Made by a program: the position numbers and the translations under genes
The notes under the pieces: model-generated
Told to the model about the DNA's origin: nothing
Databases searched by the model: none
Seen by the model: only the letters and a program-made list of their open reading frames with translations
NCBI RefSeq assembly: GCF_002994745.2
Contig: NC_037091.1
Location: forward strand, 57,831,612 to 57,895,611
Direction of reading: 5' to 3'
Length of the DNA stretch: 64,000 bases
Origin: Rosa chinensis
Taxonomy: Eukaryota > Streptophyta > Magnoliopsida > Rosales > Rosaceae
Part shown: positions 10,344 through 20,631 of the stretch, in pieces
Layout of the letters: each line of letters opens with the position of its first letter
Position numbering within the stretch: position 1 is the stretch's first letter

Positions 10344-11002
10344 CTGAAATCTGTGACAGAGTCCGAATAGGTATAATTAGATTGGATTTTGATTTTGGTC
10401 ATAAATCGATTATAATGAGAAGGTTGATATACAGCAATGTGAAGTCTGCAAGAATTGAAGATTGCAGGCTCAAAAACATGTGGTGAGGCACTTAATTGGC
10501 ATGATGTACAGAAGATGAAAATTCATGGACGTGGCACTTGAGGTCATGAGGCTCATACCACCTCTTCAAGGAACATTCAGAGAGGCTATTGCTGACTTCA
10601 CGTATGAAGGTTGCTGGAAGGCATGTGTTAACCCCTAAACCCTAAACGTACCCGTGTTAATCCGGTAAGATAAATCAAAGTTTGCTTGGTAAATTTTGTC
10701 TATTAATATATGTATCTATCCATGCAGGTCTAATGGTCAGCTAGCAGCAATAATAAAGCCCCCAAGAATTTCGCTGCACCAGAACAGTTTGATCCAAGCA
10801 GGTATGAGAATAGAAAGACCACTCTAGCTTATTCTAATATCCCATTCGGAAGCGGCCCTCGAATTTGTCCAGGAAGAGAATATGCTCGACTCCTAATTGT
10901 GTTCCCTCCATCACATTGTCACAAAATACAAATGGGAAGTGAAAAATCCTAGTGCACAGGTTACAGGTGCTATTACCCTGTACCAGAAGAGGGCATTTGA
11001 GT
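10344..11002 (+). pseudogene. Second CYP716-like P450 copy, decayed remnant
   Basis: This remnant parallels the copy at 3861-5180. The tail of exon 1 is at about 10344-10370, exon 2 at about 10451-10620 and exon 3 at about 10728-11002. Exon 2 still shows the K-helix region and PPLQGTF-like coding but lost a base near 10519, and about 15 bases before its end. The splice donor is GC rather than GT. Exon 3 keeps the heme loop as FGSGPRICPG followed by REYAR, then shifts frame. No long open frame survives, so it is easily missed by ORF search. With the first copy it forms a tandem pair, and most of exon 1 is absent here too. Confidence 0.82.
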
Positions 11003-11308
11003 CATTGACATAACAAGCTTGAAAATAAGCAAAAAAATCAGTACTTCTGGTTCATAAACTGAGAGTATTCCAAATACATGAATTTATTCTTCTGTGTCTA
11101 CATATATGAAAGTATGCTCTAGCTATACAGAGAAAAATGTCTCAACGAGCTATGAAGGCAAGAAGCAAACCACCAGACAACCAGAAATATGCCAGGCAAA
11201 GAGACTATACAATCTCAAACAACTACATCTGTTCATCCGAATGAAAACTTATAACAACACATAATGAACAATCAATCATATTATGTAGCCAATACTATGG
11301 GTACTTCA
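11003..11308. other. Spacer and probable 3' UTR of the ALIX gene
   Basis: There is no coding frame of its own. On the minus strand it directly follows the ALIX stop codon, so most of it is probably ALIX 3' UTR. Confidence 0.45.
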
Positions 11309-14300
11309 CTATTGTTGCTTATAGTAGCCACTCTGGTGCGGAGGGTATTGAGGTGGAATGCTGTAAGGAGGTCGAGGATGCGATCCAGATTGTTGTGCGT
11401 TGTAGTATGGACCCCGCCACCCTGGATAAGCAGGTTGACCATATTCATGGCCTGCAGGGGGCTGTTGCTGGGCCTGTGGAGGTGGGTAAGGACTACCAGC
11501 TTGAGGGGGTGGGTATGGACTACCAGCTTGAGGTGGTGGTACATGGTACGGAGGTGGCATCTGCTGCGTTGAGTAGGGGGAGGCTGAGCATAACCAGCCA
11601 TTTGTGGCTGCTCAGGAGGTCGGTAGTAGGGTGTTTGCGGACGAGGATCTGTTTGCTGTTGTGAACCAGATCTTTGACTTTGAGAAGGATAGTTGTTGTA
11701 CGCACCTGAGCTTTTAGAATCCTGGAAACTGAGACCTGCCATTTGTTTGTGCACATCTTCAATCATTTCCTGGCACTGGATATTTCTAGTCATCACAAAG
11801 TCACTGCACTGCTGCTTTACATTAGTTATTGCATCCTGTTAAAGAAATGATGAATCAAATTAGCAATTCACCAATGCTTATTATGCCTCATCCTGCAAAA
11901 TAATAAATTTAGCAGCAGTAGAACAAACAAATTACCTGAAGAGTAACATAAAACTTCAAACCCTCATTTATGTTATCCTTTATTTCACGGTACTTTGCTA
12001 TGGCAGCTTGAATCTGCTTGTAACATTTCTCACGAGATGCTGGGACAAATTGAGGGGCAAGGAATCAGAAACAAAACCAACATGAAAAAAAAGAGAGAAG
12101 AATACACTCAATTTTTATTAATTGGAATTGCATATAACCAGTTACAGAGTTAATAAAATGATTGAGATTTCATTCGGAGATTTTACAGTTTAGACATTCA
12201 CAGATTAAGATATAGGTGAACCCAACAACTTAAGCGCCCTCGCCCAGAAAACAGGCCAAGCACATATTAACATGTCAATAAGGGTAGGCAAAAACTAGCA
12301 TATTACATGAGAAGTAGAGTCTCACGAATAGTAAAATGAACTAACTACGAGAACCTGTATGAAGACAATAACTAAGACTCTTTGTTCAACAGCTAACCAT
12401 TGAAATGCACTTTGATTCTGGTCAAACAAAAGTAACCAGATTTGCCCTGTTCAGAACCATTAAGCTTTCATTCAAGTAGCATATTTGTATGACTCGCCCG
12501 TTCAATTATGCATCAACTATAGTTACCCTCAAAGCATACAACCCATATGAAACGAGTAAAAAGCCGAATAATAAAATCCCCACCTTTGTAATCTTCAAGG
12601 TTGAAGACTGCAGCAAACTCATCATTTTGGGCCTGCAGATGACAAACAATCATATCAGTTATGAGTTGTTCAGGGATAAGATCCATTTTCATTAATTTAG
12701 TAATATAACTTTCCCCAACAATTTAGGACACCATGTCTGTAATTAACGCATTGAACGATACTACACATGAATTCTCAAACAATTTAGATGACAGACAGGT
12801 CATAGGACACCCTATTTTCATAGCATGTATCCTCATCAAACAGAAGAATCTCACTCTCAGATAAAGGTACTATATCATTGTTCTCGCAAAATCTCCTCCA
12901 GGATGGTAAAGGGAATTGAGCCTCAGTGTCATCACACTTCATACCATTTAAACCTTGACCCTTTCCCCCACAGTATACTGAATTTCTCTTTTCAAAGTTC
13001 AAAATTGCAAAAATTAAGTGCAAGACTAAAGGTATATATTCAGTCAGAATGTTTGTCCGGCCATGTAGTTATAGTGTAATACAATAGGCACACAGACTGT
13101 AAAACATCACTCATTGCAACACAGAGAAGACAGATGTTGGAAAAATAAGATTGGAGAAAGAACTAGACCTGGATTTGCAGCAATAGTTGTTCTTGTGCCT
13201 CAATATTGTGGCCAATGTCTTCACTTATAAGATCATATTTTGATATCTCCTTCCTGAAAAGATCCTCATAGGAGCCGGTTGATGTCATCAACTTAGGAAG
13301 TATGTCATCCTGAGGCCACAAATAAATAATAAGGGCAAGAAAGCACTAAACTTGAGAACCAATGCAGCATCAAGAATTGACAAAGCACATTAATGAGGTG
13401 CTGCAGAAACAAAGAATGTATTCCCAAGAAGCCAAAATCCAAGGTAGTCAATAACTTGGAAATCAAAGAATTCTAAATTATTCTATGGTTTCAGCAAACC
13501 TGTCCAGGTAGTTAATAACTTAATAACACAATGAGTAGCAAACAAGAGAGAAGCATCTGAAGGAGATTAAGTTGCAATTGGGGGTGGGAGATCACTGAAG
13601 TGAAAAAAAAGCTAAAGCAAAGAATATAATGATATACACTGCACCTTTCTTTTCATCTCTTTAAGCATGTCTTCAAGGCCTGCTCGTTGAGCACCGAGCG
13701 TTTCCAATTGCCGCTGCATTATTGAACACAAACTTATAAAAAGCAATATCAAAAGTTAACAATCACCAGAATAACACAACGTTAGTCTATCCTCCGAAAA
13801 GATAGAACAGGATCTTCTTCATCAAGTTTCTCTTTTTTATGTTATAATATATAAGAACATCGTAGAAGCAACTAGAAGCATCTCAAATCAACAAACAAAT
13901 ACATACATATATATATAATATAGTAAGTTTAACATATTTTAATTCATAAAACATTGTAACAAATACCGTTTTCTGTCTAAAAGCAAGGAGGGAAAGTATA
14001 TTCTTCTGAAAGTAAAATATGTTACTTGCATCTTCTAAGTTATTATGCCAAACGTTATCATGATCATGCAAGTATCTAGAGTCTATGAAAAGGACAAACA
14101 GAAAATATAGTTGGGCCATCAGCAAGAAAATAAGGAGCATCATAATAAGCAAAAACAGGCCAGAAATAACCATATGAAATTAATTCTTGTAACCTTACAG
14201 AAATGAACTAAAGGGATGAAAAAGTTACCAAGCTTTGCTTCAGGGCCCCTAAAATAGCATCTTCATTGGCATCCAAAGACATTATTGGCCTAGCCAGAGT

Positions 14301-16794
14301 TGGGAGGGCAGATTCAATCTATGAGCAAAGAACACACAATGAGTTAGAAATACACCACACACACTTACAGGAGGTTATAATTCAAATCTACTAGACCTGA
14401 CTAACTTTAGAATGCCACAGAGAGAGAGAGAGAGAGAGAGAGGAAAAATGAGCAAGGCAATACTAACAACTACACGCATAAACACAAGAGAGAAGTACAA
14501 ATCAACTACATCAAGAATTTTGTTGATTTGTAAACATTGGTCCACCAAAAAACTATGAGAAGTGGACACACAAAAAAGCCTTCACTATCTATTATTAATG
14601 GTCAAATACGTACTTCCTTTTAAAGCAAACATAAATGTAAAAGCCAAAATGATACACATGAATGCAGATGAGAAACAGGAAAACAAGGATTCCAAAAGAA
14701 TTACCGGGCGACGATCAAGGATGGACATGAGAGCTGAATGTTCTCTGACTGAGCGCTCAATCCGAGCATCACTGTCTGAAGCTTGCTTCAAGTTAGCTGC
14801 AAACCTACTTAGCCTATCCTGTAAGTTCTTAGTCAGAGTGCTTGACTGAGGCCTAGTCCACCGTGTTCCAAATTGGCTTCTAAACTGGGCATCTTCTCTT
14901 GCCTCTTTCTGCAAGAGCTCATCAATATGTACCAGAATTTCCTGGTTCACCCTTCTCAAATCTCTAAGTTGCTGCAACTCAGCTTCCAAACCTGCAGGGC
15001 CCCCACTAATTTGCACTGCCTCCACATCTTCTTTGAGATCCGTAGGAAGAGTAAAATTTCCTTCCAAAGCAAGAATAGACTCTGGAAGGTCCATTTCCTT
15101 GAGCCTAACTCTGGTCAGCTCACTGGCTTGTTGCAATTTTTCAGCTTGCGTCCTGATAATATCATCGACCATTTCAGTGTACCTGGAAAGAGCTTTTGCA
15201 CTACTGTCCGGAACAAGACTAGCAAACATCTTCTCCTTGCTTGCATCCAAGACCTCACTCATCGCCATAGGCTTCACCATGGAAAATGCTGGAAGGGGCG
15301 GTAAGGAACTAGGAGAAGGAACCCTCATGAGGTAAACTCTATCATTCTCCTTCATAGCCCTCTCAAGGTTACGGTTAAGGTTGGCCTCTAACTTGCTAAT
15401 TGCATCCAAAATTTGTGCAGCTGCCCCCTTTGTGGATTTCTTAGACTCCGCTAGAGCACTTATCCCACTCTTTAACCGTGCAATTTCTTCTGCAATCTCT
15501 TCTTTCTCATGCAGTTCTAGACCATACCTATAGCAAGCTTCTGCAAAAAAGAGTGCGGCCTTTAACTGCATGTGTGATATCCAAGCCCTGTCAAAATGCT
15601 GGTTCAAAGTGGGAGAATTTGTTGCAGCTAAAGCTTCCTCGTAGTACAGTCCAACCTGTAACCACATCCAAGTCAAATCAATTTGTAACAAAACCAAGTG
15701 GTCATACAAGACTAGACATAGAATTTCTCAACTAGCATACAAGCACATTAACCCAAAACATAGTCCTTCAAGGGCAAGTAAAAGTTTCAATTCCAAGATT
15801 GCATATTGCAAACAGAACCGCCCGAAGTAACCAGTTTTCCAAACCATAAGAACCATTTCAAACCTAAATTAAACTATTTCAACAATAAATATAATCTGTG
15901 ATCCGCATTAAAACAACTTGTAAACTAAATGCTTAACATTTCATAGCTGAATCACTTGCTCAAAAGACAACCATATGCTGAAATTCACTCAATAAGGCCA
16001 TCAGATCACTTCTAAGTTCTAACTAGCCTATCGAAAACCCAATTCAATTGCTCTGAACAAAAACTACAAACCCCAATCCATAACCAATCAATTAAGGCAG
16101 AATTCGAAACACACACCTGCCTGGAGATCTTGGCACAAACACCAGGTGTGCTGCCTTTGGCTATGGAATTCTCAAAGAAGCTCTCCTGCGCCTGAGCCAG
16201 CATCAACCTCTCCAGCATCCCGGCGCACTCCACCGACAAATCCACCGTCGTGGAGCTCCCAATCGAGGCCTTGGTCGCCGCATTGTCCCGCAGAAACGCA
16301 AACGCGCCGGCGGAGGCGATGAAGGCGTGGGAGGCCTGGCGGCGGCCGTCGACGGTGGCGCGATCGTAGGAAAGCCCAATCTGGCTGTAGACGGCGCCCA
16401 AATTGAAGAGAACGGCGGCCTTCTCGAGGTGGATGTTCTGCTGCGAGGCCTTCTGCTTGTTCTTGAAGGCGTCGTGCCAGACGAAGGTGACGGTGTTGAT
16501 GTGGTCCTTGTCCGGCGAGATTGGGAAGCGGGTCTCGACAAGGCAGAGGGCTTTGAAGTAATTTTGGAGGAGGTCGCGGCGGGCGGGGAGGGACGGGTCG
16601 GGTTGGCGCTCCAAGTCGGAGCGGAGCTGCTTTAGGGTTTGGAGGTCGTCTTCGAGGTTCTGGGCCTCGCGCTCGGAGTAATTGAAGGCGATGTAGTTGC
16701 GGAGTGGGCGGTAGAGATCGATTGGGGTGGTCTTCTTCTCGAAGATGGCGAGCATGACGTTCGTGGTGGCGGAGGAGGACGGCGTCGACGCCAT
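11309..16794 (-). CDS. ALIX: ALIX / BRO1-domain vacuolar sorting protein, frame break in last exon
   Basis: Eight exons: 16794-16117, 15655-14705, 14318-14229, 13713-13645, 13309-13169, 12632-12584, 12039-11936, 11835-11309. The start at 16794 opens MASTPSSSATTNVMLAIFEKK. Exons 1-2 encode the BRO1 banana-shaped domain (about residues 1-390), the following exons the LYPxL-binding V domain, and exon 8 a Pro/Gln/Gly/Tyr-rich tail with repeated AGSPYPPPQ. ALIX binds ESCRT-III and sorts cargo at multivesicular endosomes in the cytosol. Exon lengths sum to 2609, one short of 870 codons. In exon 8 the frame changes near 11566, where the QQQ stretch reads CAACGCAG; the tail downstream is coding only in the other frame, ending TAG at 11309-11311. 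This is either a true one-base deletion altering about 85 C-terminal residues or an assembly error. Arabidopsis ALIX is similar in length (about 850 residues). Confidence 0.92.
14419..14441. repeat. (GA)n microsatellite in ALIX intron 2
   Basis: About 11 GA units lie between exons 2 and 3 of ALIX. Confidence 0.9.
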
Positions 16795-16976
16795 TAGGAG
16801 TGATCGGATTTGATCAAGGAGAATCGGAGAGCATAAACAAGGACTGAGGGAGAGCAGGAATTATAACAGAGTGAAATTGACCAGGTCAGTCTTGCGCCTT
16901 TGTGCGGGGCTATTTTCTATCTTTTCTTCTTCTTTTTCTTCTTCACGAAGCGAACTAAAAATAAATTTCCTTGCTG

Positions 16977-17021
<45 letters not shown>

Positions 17022-17691
17022 TCCGAGGACTAATTTACGCAAATTCCTTTTAATAATTGTCTTTGGTCGAAAATGCCCTTGTATAATTTTTCACTAAGCG
17101 AGCAAGTTTACAAAAATATTACCTAAGGGATTGATATTACTTTGCGTAGACATAGATATATTAACATGTTCAAAATGTCTATTGTTGCATTTAGTAGTGT
17201 TCGTTACTTTTTGAGATAGATGAGGCTCAAAATTCAAAACTTCGTGTTAGTAATTGTTATCATGTGCAAAATCGTATAAGACTATCATGAACGAGAATTT
17301 TAACTAATGGATAGTGTTTGTGTAAACTTTTGCAATTTTAAGTTGTTGCGTGTTGTATGATTTCATAGCCAAAGTAAGTAGAGGAGTTAGTTGGCCAACA
17401 TGCTTATTCACACTTTTATTTTTCCTAATTTCTATCGGAGTTACAAATACTCAGGTTGCTGGTGTATATTGACAATTGTGATATTATAGTTCTGTCTTTG
17501 ATGAAATGAGAAATTATACACAAATAGATTTTTTTTTTTTTTGGAGAATTATACACAAAAAGTTGTGAGAATGAAAAGGTAAAAAACCGAGTAATTTTCT
17601 GTTGATTAACAAATTACGAGTTTGTTCGAGTAAATAAGAGTTGGTAAAAGTAAAACCGTGTGGTGAGTGCCGTGTGTGTCGCTGCGTGCGT
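16795..17691. other. Intergenic region between ALIX and the FAM133-like gene
   Basis: These two genes are divergent. The part next to 16794 is the ALIX 5' UTR and promoter. A perfect (AT)20 microsatellite lies at 16979-17018. The rest to 17690 is AT-rich with no open frame worth calling. Confidence 0.6.
16979..17018. repeat. (AT)20 microsatellite
   Basis: An uninterrupted AT dinucleotide run about 190 bp upstream of the ALIX start codon. Confidence 0.95.
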
Positions 17692-17700
17692 GTATATATA
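17692..17700 (+). promoter_or_regulatory. TATA box of the FAM133-like gene
   Basis: TATATATAG lies about 120 bases before a pyrimidine-rich leader that ends at a plausible splice donor (CTCAG/GTACC, 17817). With an acceptor near 18735 this gives a roughly 0.9-kb 5'-UTR intron ahead of the ATG at 18761. The intron is inferred. Confidence 0.5.
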
Positions 17701-18760
17701 GGGCCAATAAATCAGCAGTTGTAAAACGCGTAGACGTTTCTGGAAGGCCAAAAGTCAAGCCCTATTCTATCTTCCGACGCCGCCCTTTTCATCTTTCCGA
17801 TCTCTGCCTCTCTCAGGTACCTTTCTTCTGCTACCGCATCACTTCGATTTCTCTTTCCAGCTATTCTTTATCAGTTTAGGGTTTAATGTGTCTTTGCTTC
17901 ACTGATTGGTTTGTAGTTTTGATACTTTGATTCGATAATGTTTCGGGTTTTTGATGATCAAGTTTATATTTTGATTCATGGTCTGTAGATTGATCTGATA
18001 GTTTGATTGAGTTTCTGGTTTGATTACTGAGAAAAAGAATAGGTTTAATTCGAGAAATTTTCAATTTGTTGTAATGTAAAGAAATATATGCAAGTAGATG
18101 GGTTTGAGGATTTGAGCTACTTCTCAATTTGGTTTCTTGATAATTGAAAGACGAAAGGGTTGTTTTTGATCTCTGACATAATCTTGTGCTATTGTTGTTG
18201 TAGACTAGCTTGGTATAGACTTACAGATTTGGGCTGGACTTTGGTGTTTATAGCTGCGATCTTTCTAGATAAGGTAAGAGCCGAATTGAACATCCCAAAT
18301 TCTATGTTGTTTCTCTGTTGTGTAGATTGTAGAATGTTCTTGGTGGACATGGGGAAATTGAATATTTTAGTTTCAGTTACTCTGCATTTGTTTTGCTTAT
18401 TTTAGTTGATAACAATTTGTTAGATGATTGGCTATTTTCTGGCCGAGTAGTTCTAGATTTGGTTAGCTTTTGGAGTAACAAGTCACTTTTTTTGTTGTTT
18501 TGATTTTTTGCTATCTTACATGGCTTTAAAATTGAATGATATGATGTGTAAGAGAAGGAATCCTAAAGTCTTAGGTGGAATGGAATTTGTCTTTCTTTTT
18601 CTTTTTTTCTGTCAACTTGCTGAGCATGAGGCTAAACTTGAGTGCTTGTTGTTTACCGAACTCTTGATCAAAAGCTAACATTGTTTTTTCTCTTCTTTGA
18701 GATGCACTTCTGGTCATCATCATACCAAAATGCAGATATTGTACTGGTTTTTGTATCTCA

Positions 18761-19756
18761 ATGGACACCAGGAAGTTCATGCAACTGGTCGAGGAGAAAA
18801 AGAGGAGAGCTTTGGAGAAGAAAGAAGCCCCTTTGAAATGGGAGCAGAAACTAGAAGCTGCTGCCAAGGCAAAAGCTGATGCTGAAGCCAAAGAGAGGAA
18901 ATTGAAATCTTCGAAGCACAAGAGAAGGTCTGTCTCAGACTCCGATTCAGATAGCGACGCCAACGGCACTGATGGTAGGAGAAAATCAAGTAAAAGAGCT
19001 CACAAGAAGCACAAGAAAGACCCTCACTCGGACTCGAGTGACAACGAAAAGAAGAAGGAAAAGAGATCCAGGCGGAAGCCAAAGAGATATTCCTCAGTGT
19101 CAAGTGATGACAGCAGTGATGGATATGAGAGTGGCTATGAAGGAGATAAGAAGAGGAAGAAGCAAAGCCACAAAAGGCACAGGGGTCATGATTCTAGATC
19201 AGAATCTGGTGCTTCTGATTCTTCAAATGATGACAAGGATGAGAGAGTCAAGAGAAGTCATGTGAAGTACCACAGGCGCCATAGGAGGGCAGATTCTGAT
19301 CTTTCTGATTCTAGTGATGATGATCGGAGAAGAATCAGAAGAAGTCATGCTAAGCACCCTAAACACCACCGGCAGTTGAAATCTGTTTCTTCTGATTCTT
19401 CTAGTTATGAGGATGGTGAGATTAGAAGGAAAAGTCGTGCAAAGCACCATAAATGTCATAGGCGACCAAATAGTGTTGATTCAAGGTCATCGGAGTCAGA
19501 TTCCTATATGCGTGACAGAAGAAGCAGATCTTTAGGGAAGTCATCAGATGACAACCATGATGAGGCAGGTAAACATTTGAAGGACAAGAAAAATGGCCAC
19601 CTCCATCATCATAGACATGGTCACAATCATTACTCAGGAGAGGAGAAAGATCACCATCATCGGGATTCAGTTAAGCCCCATGGAAAGCACATCAAAGACC
19701 ACAGTAGAAATGGAACTGATGACATTAATTATGGTCCTGATGATCGGAATGTGTAG
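18761..19756 (+). CDS. FAM133-like lysine/arginine/serine-rich nuclear protein
   Basis: A single coding exon of 331 codons. The N-terminus MDTRKFMQLVEEKKRRALEK and the next 40 residues (KKEAPLKWEQKLEAAAKAKADAEA as key stretch) match the conserved start of plant proteins annotated FAM133-like. The rest is low complexity: alternating basic blocks (HKKHKKD, RRSHVKYHRR) and Ser/Asp blocks (DSDSDSD, SDSSDD), with a His-rich end. Such composition is typical of nuclear speckle/spliceosome-associated proteins and casein kinase substrates; the molecular role is not known to me. The start is chosen because conservation begins exactly there. It converges with the pKIWI502-like gene downstream. Confidence 0.82.
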   Translation: MDTRKFMQLVEEKKRRALEKKEAPLKWEQKLEAAAKAKADAEAKERKLKSSKHKRRSVSDSDSDSDANGTDGRRKSSKRAHKKHKKDPHSDSSDNEKKKEKRSRRKPKRYSSVSSDDSSDGYESGYEGDKKRKKQSHKRHRGHDSRSESGASDSSNDDKDERVKRSHVKYHRRHRRADSDLSDSSDDDRRRIRRSHAKHPKHHRQLKSVSSDSSSYEDGEIRRKSRAKHHKCHRRPNSVDSRSSESDSYMRDRRSRSLGKSSDDNHDEAGKHLKDKKNGHLHHHRHGHNHYSGEEKDHHHRDSVKPHGKHIKDHSRNGTDDINYGPDDRNV

Positions 19757-20631
19757 ATGATCTTATAGGACGCAGAGTTCATTCCCTGGTTTAGTCTTGT
19801 TTACATGGATTCTCAATTGTTGGGAGGGATATCCTCTTTCCTGCATTTGTACCTTAAACTTCTATTGAATTAAGAGGCTTGGCATTCTTTAACATTCCCA
19901 ATTATGAATTGATATCTGAAAATTCTGCTCTGTGAAGTTGTTTTGTGATCAGTTGTAGAGAAAAGACTTTAAAGGAGGTTCTCAGCATTGCTGGTTTGAC
20001 GATTAAAGCCGAGCTTGTTAGCTGAACAAGTTTAACTAAATTTTTTTACTGTTTTGCAATGTGTTCTATTTATATTCCCAGTGCTCAAATATTGTGGGAG
20101 TGGCTTGCATGAGTTGGCAAGGTTGAAGTTCCAATCCACGAGGAAAACCAAGATTTTTTGTTTTTATCAATAAAACTAAGATATTTGGATGCTCAAACCA
20201 CTAAAGATCTATGCATCTTTGAACCAATCCCTGTTCCCCAAGACTGAACGTTTGAAGCATGTATTAGGACAGTTTCTAATCGATTATCAAGAAATTCTTT
20301 TTCCATTTCAAGTTGCACATTATTAGAAGATGCTCTAAACTTCAAAGCAATTAGTATGTGATCTATTATTGTTATATATTTTCAGGGTATCATTAAATTG
20401 GTTCTCAGGAGTTTAGACTTTCATTCAACACAAACGGAAAATGTCAAATGAAATTGGAAGTGTAAGCTTACTTGAAATTAAAAACAAGAAAATGCTCAGA
20501 AGTCGGAACGCCAAAATTGTATTTATTTTTCTGATTCCAAGCTAGGATATTTTATCCTCAGCCGTGGGGAACAAATTAATAGTAACTATTACTCAACAAT
20601 GGTACAACAATGCAAACTTTCTACGTATTAG
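19757..20631. other. Convergent 3' regions, no gene
   Basis: The stretch lies between the stop codons of two convergent genes (FAM133-like ending at 19756 and pKIWI502-like ending at 20632). It probably holds both 3' UTRs. No coding frame is recognised. Confidence 0.55.

Noticed and set aside
16203..16635. GC-rich open frames overlapping ALIX exon 1
   Set aside because: Shadows of the BRO1-domain exon in other frames.
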